A DNA stretch of 64,000 bases from Chloroflexota bacterium. Lineage in GTDB: Bacteria > Chloroflexota > Anaerolineae > Anaerolineales > Villigracilaceae. Below are positions 59,401-64,000 of the stretch, in pieces. How positions within the stretch are numbered: the first letter of the stretch is position 1; every line of letters starts with the position of its first letter. The position numbers and the translations under genes were made by a program. The stretch is from positions 1-64,000 of the forward strand of contig JAIOAQ010000002.1 of assembly GCA_019873735.1 (NCBI GenBank), in the 5' to 3' direction. The notes below the pieces were generated by a model. The model did not search any database and was not told where the DNA came from. It saw only the letters and a program-made list of their open reading frames with translations.

Positions 59401-62344
59401 AATCATCCTGCTCCTGCACACTGTACCAGCGCCGCTCAACAATATCCACCCGGGCGGCCTGGCCGGGAACCGGCTCGGAATTCCAGTTTACAGCGGCAAT
59501 TTCCAGCCTCTGCTCTTCGCCTGCCCGGCCGACGTAACGCTCCGAACGAATGCCGCCATAGACCGCGCTCTGGTGGACGACGAAACTCGTCTCGCCGCTG
59601 ACGACATTCCCCGCCACGTCCGTCACATTTGCGTTGAAGGAGACCTGGCGGCTGGTCTTGTTCTCACCCAGGCTGGCAGTCTGCGGGACGTCCAGGTGGC
59701 CGTTCTCATCCGTCCGCCCGCGGCCCTCGGCCAAGACGCCCCCGCGCGTGCTGAGAGATGGCGACCAGTACGTATCCCGGTCCCAGTCCATGAAACTGAA
59801 GCGGCTGAAATCGTCTGAAGGGGTAAAGTAATAGGGACGCGCCTCAATAAACCAGGAGACTTCTGCATCCCCTACGGCGCCTCCGGAATAGTAAACGGCA
59901 TCCACGCCCAGGTTAACGCGCTCTCCGGCCAGGACATCCTGCTTGTCGGTTGTGGCGCGTACTTCATAGTCCGGCTTGCGATATTCGGCTACGCGAAAGC
60001 CGACATACCCATAATCATTGCCGTCGGGCGTGTTACGCACAAAAATATCGTAATTGCCCAGCGCAGCCTCGTCGGCCAGGCGGAACGAACCCTCGAAACT
60101 GCCCATCTCCGAAAGCGGCAGGTATTCTGCAAACAGCCGCTCGCCCTGGTACTCAACGGTGACGTAAGCCTGGCTACGCGCCGGCAGGCTGTATTTCAAA
60201 TCGTCATTTTGCCGCACGATTCCTTTGAAATAGACATCCTGCCCGGGGCGATAGAGCGGACGATCGGTATAAACATAAGCAAAATCGCCCGAAACGCTCT
60301 GATAATAGTTCTCCCACAGGCCAAAGTCGCTCGGCGAAACGCCGCTGCCCCAATCCAACGAGGTGAAAGCCACGTGGCCGGGCGAATCGGTCTGGGCATA
60401 ATACGGCTTGACCGCCGACTGCAGGGCAGCCAGGCCATCCTTATCGGTCTTTACGCGGCCTACTTCTTTGAATTTCTCGTCATAGAAAACGACCGTCACA
60501 TTGGGCACCGGCTTGCCGGTTTGCAAATCGGTCACCCAGGCAAGCGCCTCGCTCTGGGTGGCCTTGAGCGTCAGACTATCGGTTGCAACCACAAAGACGG
60601 CGCCTTCGTAAAAACGGCTGTAATATTGAAGCGGCGCGCCCTTTAGCCCGATGAAATAATACCCCGGCGTCAACGGTTTATCGTCAGCATCCTTCAGGCT
60701 AAGGCGCGTGCGGGCAAACTTGTTGCGGACCTGATTAAGCGCCGGCGTAATCTCGCGCACGGCCTTTTCCTGCGGGATGTAATTTGCCATCTCCAACTCG
60801 CCGCGCACCAGTTTGCCAAAATGCTCTACCGGCAGCGGATAGACATTCAACGCAGCCGAATCTAGATTGACATAATCGAAAAACAGTTCCTGCGCCCCCT
60901 GAGCGCGATAGACCAGCGGCTGCCAGGGCAGCAACATGTGAGCATAAGGAGACATGCTGCCCGTGCGAAATGAATAGGTGTATTCCGTCTTGATGGTATT
61001 GCCATACACATCCGACATTCCAGGCAAGATGCGGATGGTGTACTCGGTATCGGGCTCCAGGCCGTAGCCGTACAATTCCCAGTCATATTCATTGTAGTAC
61101 CAGTTCATTTCCCGCGGTTCAGGCGAAATTTTGACCTTTCCCTTGGTGCTATTAAAATTCATCGGCGAAGCAAAACGAATGGTCAGCGACGAATCGTATT
61201 CCGAAGCCTGCGAATCGGGCGCAGGACGCACCCAGAGAATAGACGGCAAGGGGACGGTCGTGAAGTGAAACGTCAGACCTTCCTTGAGCGGCGCGCCATC
61301 CGCCGAGAGGGCCTCCTGCAAGAGCGTCAGCGTATAACGCGTGGCGATCTGGTAACGTTCTGCCGGCTGAATGCTAACCTCGGTTTTGGCATCGTTCCAT
61401 TTCAGGCGCACAGGCAAAGGCAAACCGCTGTCACTTTCTGCTACAGATATGGCCTGTGCAACACTGGCAGGTTCCATTGGCTGCAAGAAGGTGATGACAA
61501 AAGCCTGATCCAGACGGACATTTTGAATATCATCGGGCGGATTCTGCTCGCCGCCGCGCAGAGAAAAATGTGCGATGCCGGGAGCGCGGGTTGTGAACGC
61601 GGCAACGAAATCAGAACCCAATACACTGCCGGAGGCATCTTGCAAGCCGGCTCCAACGCGGACCTCGTAGGTAGTGCCGCTCTTGAGCAATTCTTCCGGC
61701 TGAAAGACATACACCGAAGAATTCAGCCAGTCGCCGCTTCCCTTGACTTCTGGCGTAAGGGTCAGCGGTTGGGGCAGGTTGGGCTGCTCTTCCTCAATAG
61801 TAAGGGGAACTACCGGCCGGTTGAAGATCAGCGTAATGGTGCTATCCAAATCCACATTCTGCGCCCCGTCTGCCGGAAAAAGTTGTCCCACAGCAAGCGC
61901 CTCGGTGGTATAGAACTTTAACCCTATGGGTTCCGACAAAGCCTGCCCATCCAGGGCAGCAGCCTGCACCGAAAAGACTCCCGTGTAGGCAGCGCCGGGC
62001 TGCAATTTGCCGGGTTTAAAGACAAAGGTGCGGCGGTCTGCCCAGGTAACGGAACCAGGTATCGGTTTGCCGTCAGAACCGGAAAAAGTCCAGGCCGCCT
62101 GTGTCTTCGTCTGATCCATATCCCGGTCAAAGGTGAGCCGAATCTCCGGTTCCAGGGCCAGTCTTTCCCCTTCCATTGGAGAGCGATGCACAATCTGCGG
62201 CCCAGCAGGCGCCGATTCGACCGTGAGCAATTCAGGGTTCGGAGGGGTGGGCTCAGGCATAGAAGTGGGCGTGGACGTCAGCGGACCACAGGCCACCAGA
62301 AATGCAAGCAAAAGAAAAATTGCCTTACGGAAAATGGGTTTCAT
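56402..62344 (-). CDS. Bacterial alpha-2-macroglobulin-like lipoprotein
   Basis: 1980 residues from ATG 62344, chosen because MKPIFRKAIFLLLAFLVAC is a lipoprotein signal with lipid Cys19. The order is Pro/Thr linker, several Ig-like and macroglobulin (MG) domains (about 50-1350), a bait-type region, then the thioester domain with Cys-Leu-Glu-Gln (Cys1499-Gln1502 in YPYDCLEQTVSS), an alpha/alpha toroid (DGGWAWWDDSQSDPLTSAYV) and a receptor-binding-like C-terminal domain. Such proteins trap proteases covalently near the cell surface. It is longer than the E. coli type, and no penicillin-binding protein 1C gene is adjacent, unlike many proteobacterial loci. Confidence 0.92.
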   Translation of the reverse strand: MKPIFRKAIFLLLAFLVACGPLTSTPTSMPEPTPPNPELLTVESAPAGPQIVHRSPMEGERLALEPEIRLTFDRDMDQTKTQAAWTFSGSDGKPIPGSVTWADRRTFVFKPGKLQPGAAYTGVFSVQAAALDGQALSEPIGLKFYTTEALAVGQLFPADGAQNVDLDSTITLIFNRPVVPLTIEEEQPNLPQPLTLTPEVKGSGDWLNSSVYVFQPEELLKSGTTYEVRVGAGLQDASGSVLGSDFVAAFTTRAPGIAHFSLRGGEQNPPDDIQNVRLDQAFVITFLQPMEPASVAQAISVAESDSGLPLPVRLKWNDAKTEVSIQPAERYQIATRYTLTLLQEALSADGAPLKEGLTFHFTTVPLPSILWVRPAPDSQASEYDSSLTIRFASPMNFNSTKGKVKISPEPREMNWYYNEYDWELYGYGLEPDTEYTIRILPGMSDVYGNTIKTEYTYSFRTGSMSPYAHMLLPWQPLVYRAQGAQELFFDYVNLDSAALNVYPLPVEHFGKLVRGELEMANYIPQEKAVREITPALNQVRNKFARTRLSLKDADDKPLTPGYYFIGLKGAPLQYYSRFYEGAVFVVATDSLTLKATQSEALAWVTDLQTGKPVPNVTVVFYDEKFKEVGRVKTDKDGLAALQSAVKPYYAQTDSPGHVAFTSLDWGSGVSPSDFGLWENYYQSVSGDFAYVYTDRPLYRPGQDVYFKGIVRQNDDLKYSLPARSQAYVTVEYQGERLFAEYLPLSEMGSFEGSFRLADEAALGNYDIFVRNTPDGNDYGYVGFRVAEYRKPDYEVRATTDKQDVLAGERVNLGVDAVYYSGGAVGDAEVSWFIEARPYYFTPSDDFSRFSFMDWDRDTYWSPSLSTRGGVLAEGRGRTDENGHLDVPQTASLGENKTSRQVSFNANVTDVAGNVVSGETSFVVHQSAVYGGIRSERYVGRAGEEQRLEIAAVNWNSEPVPGQAARVDIVERRWYSVQEQDDYGRLRWVTSVQEIPVKSFSRLVVGEDGTASIAFTPPNGGVFKATVTVRDSKGNKHQASTYLWVSSDEYVSWRQTNDRSFALVADKDSYSPGETAEILIAQPFQGEVYALVTYERGHIYAREVVRLEGNSTIYKLPITKEMAPVSYLSVIVVSGADNTGSPDFKVAMLRLNVDTEQQELDVKISTDKESAGPREQVTYTIKTTDYRGKPVQAEVSLALVDKSLLALAPSNSLPILSQFYPQKALSVRTSVSIVLTAEDFNANYDEIIPEGDGSGSGGGDGKGEGDYGIITVRQDFRDTAYWTAQVLTDKNGEAQVTVTLPENLTTWRMDARAVTVDSLVGQGTHELLSTKPLFVQLQTPRFFVAGDQARVGALIRNTTDQALNVDVSLEATGAEVTSAVNQKVEVPARQQGYVTWDLKIPQGVTRLDLTASVSGGGYRDASKPSLGTLPGQGIPVYTYAVTETVGTAGILRESGSVSESLVLPTTFAYSDAKVAVELSPSLAASMTNGLEYLKTYPYDCLEQTVSSVLPNVITARALKDAGLPNLPLQQGLDENVGKALQRIYAKQRGDGGWAWWDDSQSDPLTSAYVVLALLEAKQSGYVVADGALSRGIKYLQRSTPSLHPNDASWQYNRQALIVWVLRRATGELPAQANVLYEYRHQLSLYGKAYLAMALHLENPDDERIATLMSDLVSASVMSSAGSHWEEEFHDYWNWNTDVRTTAIVLNAFTQIDPQNPLTANTVRWLMAHRDGGRWKSTQETAWVLMALTNWLEVSSEFETNYAYAVGLNGEKIESGVATRQNLTSPVYLNIELEKLLKDEANRLVFTRGAGPGNLYYTAYMKVDLPVASIQPLDQGMLISRQYFNLSDPKTPVTQVKRGDLVRVRLTLVVPNAAHYVVINDPLPAGLEPLDTTLATDMELPASYNRRDYDLRGWGWWYFNHVELRDEKVVLSADYLPAGTYVYTYLARAGTAGTFQVIPPSAFEFYFPDVAGRGAGSVFVVK

Positions 62345-62482
62345 AAGAGGCGCTCCTTCGAGGATGAATCGAGTATGCCCCGGCTTGAGGAGTCTGTCAA
62401 GCAAGAAAAAGGTCAGGTTTTGGGGAGAGACGCAGAGAAAACGACAAAAGTTCCCCAGGGCAGGCGCGCAAATTGCCAGACG

Positions 62483-62556
62483 GTAACTGCTTACCCTCCC
62501 GCAGGTTTCGGCGGCCCCGTTCTAATCTGCAGGAGGGTTTAAGGGTAGGCCATTAC
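62483..62556. mobile_element. MITE-like element copy 6 (74 bp)
   Basis: Ends GTAACTGCTTACCC and GGGTAGGCCATTAC with inner CTCCCGCAGGTTT and ATCTGCAGGAGGG. Flanks GCCAGACG and ATCAGATG share 5 of 8 positions, differing only by transitions, perhaps a decayed duplication. Confidence 0.6.
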
Positions 62557-62606
62557 ATCAGATGGTAAAATTCCACCTGAAACAGACACCCAAGAAATGA
62601 GGAAAC

Positions 62607-64000
62607 ATGGTCTCTTCACCCGCACCCGTTCCCCGCTTTGACCCGGCTCACGACGTCCTGCATTACCAGCCGCACGCCCTGGATGCGATCTTCAAACCGC
62701 GCAGTGTCGCCGTCATCGGCGCCACCGACAAGCCGGGCAGCGTTGGCCGCACTTTGCTATGGAATCTGATTCGCAGCCCCTTTGGCGGGACGGTCTTCCC
62801 GGTCAACCCCAAGCGGGAAAACGTCCTTGGCATCAAGGCCTATCCGGCCATCGCCGACATCCCCGATCCAATTGACCTGGCCGTGCTGGTCACGCCCGCG
62901 CCTACCATTCCCGACCTGATCGGTCAGTGTGTGGATGCAGGCGTAAAAGGCGCCATTGTCATCTCTGCCGGCTTCAAGGAAATCGGCCCCGAGGGCGCAG
63001 AACTGGAGCGGCGCATCATGGAGCATGCCAATCGAGTCAAAATGCGCATCATCGGCCCAAACTGCCTGGGTGTGATGAATCCGCTCACCGGCATGAACGC
63101 CACCTTTGCGGCCGAAATCGCTCAGCCCGGACATGTCGGCTTTATCAGCCAATCGGGGGCGCTGCTCACCTCCGTGTTGGACTGGTCGTTGCAGGAAAAT
63201 GTCGGCTTCTCGGCCATTGTCTCGCTGGGCTCCATGCTCGATGTGGGCTGGGGCGACTTGATTTATTACCTGGGCAACGACCCTAACACGCACAGTATCG
63301 TCATCTACATGGAGACCATTGGCGATGCCCGTTCCTTCCTTTCGGCTGCGCGTGAAGTCGCCCTGACCAAGCCGATCATCGTCATCAAACCAGGACGCAC
63401 CGAAGGCGCCGCCCGTGCGGCTGCTTCGCACACCGGCTCCTTAACCGGCTCCGACGAGGTGCTGGAAGCCGCCTTCCGGCGCTGCGGCGTTTTGCGAGTC
63501 AATACCATTGGCGAACTTTTCTCCATGGCCGAAGTGCTGGCCAAGCAACCCCGCCCGCAAGGCCCCCGCCTGACCATCCTGACCAACGCCGGCGGTCCGG
63601 GCGTGCTTTCTACCGACGCCTTGCTTTCCACAGGCGGCGAACTGGCCGACCTGCCTGCCGATACGATGGAACGGCTCAATCAAATCCTGCCGCCGGCCTG
63701 GAGTCACAACAACCCGGTGGACATTCTGGGCGATGCCGACCCCAGCCGCTATGCACAGGCTTTGGAAATTGTGGCCGATAACCCCCACAGCGACGGCACA
63801 CTTGTCATCCTCACGCCGCAGGCAATGACCGAACCGACGGCCACCGCCGAAGCCTTGAAAGCCTACGCCAACCGCTACGACAAGCCCATCCTGGCCTCGT
63901 GGATGGGTGGGCGGGACGTAGCCGCCGGCGTTGCCATCCTGAACACCACCACCATTCCCACCTTCAATTATCCTGATACGGCCGCGCGTGCCTTTACGTA
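62607..64000 (+). CDS. ADP-forming acyl-CoA (acetyl-CoA) synthetase, 5' part
   Basis: Partial; 464 codons are visible and the frame runs off the window. It starts at ATG 62607 after GAGGA. N-terminal CoA-binding domain ([20 protein letters not shown]), then [14 protein letters not shown], the succinyl-CoA-ligase-like domains with [27 protein letters not shown], and the phospho-accepting His in [12 protein letters not shown]. The rest, probably an ATP-grasp domain, is outside. This enzyme converts acyl-CoA to acid with ATP synthesis (energy conservation in fermentation) or activates acids. A protein-lysine acetyltransferase (Pat) relative is a possible alternative if a GNAT domain follows. Confidence 0.88.
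   Translation, partial: MVSSPAPVPRFDPAHDVLHYQPHALDAIFKPRSVAVIGATDKPGSVGRTLLWNLIRSPFGGTVFPVNPKRENVLGIKAYPAIADIPDPIDLAVLVTPAPTIPDLIGQCVDAGVKGAIVISAGFKEIGPEGAELERRIMEHANRVKMRIIGPNCLGVMNPLTGMNATFAAEIAQPGHVGFISQSGALLTSVLDWSLQENVGFSAIVSLGSMLDVGWGDLIYYLGNDPNTHSIVIYMETIGDARSFLSAAREVALTKPIIVIKPGRTEGAARAAASHTGSLTGSDEVLEAAFRRCGVLRVNTIGELFSMAEVLAKQPRPQGPRLTILTNAGGPGVLSTDALLSTGGELADLPADTMERLNQILPPAWSHNNPVDILGDADPSRYAQALEIVADNPHSDGTLVILTPQAMTEPTATAEALKAYANRYDKPILASWMGGRDVAAGVAILNTTTIPTFNYPDTAARAFT

Overview
The window looks like chromosomal DNA from a member of the Chloroflexota, probably Anaerolineae-like. This is inferred from the high G+C content, lipoproteins with Thr/Pro-rich linkers (ATPTP type), a menaquinone pathway pair, and a dense population of small palindromic and MITE-like repeats. 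No rRNA, tRNA or CRISPR array was seen.

Layout: 1-4.6 kb holds a secreted GH5-like protein, a lipoprotein and a small nuclease-fold protein. 4.8-7.9 kb is an ECF sigma factor with a membrane-anchored LysM anti-sigma-like partner. 8.0-10.4 kb has a TetR regulator with a clear operator, then menA and menG/ubiE. 10.6-15.4 kb is a molybdenum hydroxylase locus (FAD subunit, fused Fe-S/Mo subunit) invaded by a RAYT transposase and by in-frame repeats; its XdhC-type maturation factor lies at 24.3 kb. 15.6-16.4 kb is an MNT/HEPN pair.

16.6-21.3 kb is the standout: a complete diversity-generating retroelement (template repeat, Avd, reverse transcriptase). Its target is a membrane-anchored NACHT NTPase with a C-terminal FGE/C-type-lectin domain. 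Twelve substitutions between template and variable repeat all fall on template adenines. The variable repeat also carries a 4-nt insertion that puts the end of the target out of frame.

21.6-25.0 kb: CBS-type pyrophosphatase, deacetylase-like lipoprotein, XdhC. 25.1-36.4 kb: a nine-gene purine operon on the minus strand (purL-Q-C-E-F-DM-H2-N-H1) with several eukaryote-like features: a PurD-PurM fusion, a class II PurE without PurK, and a stand-alone ATIC-like transformylase separate from the cyclohydrolase. 36.4-46.8 kb: uvrB, an ornithine cyclodeaminase-like gene, a Mut7-C protein, glnA, a nitroreductase, a YwaF-like membrane protein and ileS under a T-box. 47.2-51.1 kb: a second NACHT protein carrying 20 HEAT repeats. 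51.4-56.3 kb: an iron locus (feoA-feoB-feoC, FTR1 permease, DtxR-type regulator with a palindromic operator). 56.4-62.3 kb: a giant alpha-2-macroglobulin lipoprotein with an intact thioester motif. 62.6 kb to the end: a partial ADP-forming acyl-CoA synthetase.

Across the intergenic regions runs a MITE-like family with GTAA..GCCTACC termini, flanked in several copies by 8-bp direct repeats, and a second set of word-loop-word hairpins probably related to RAYT activity.
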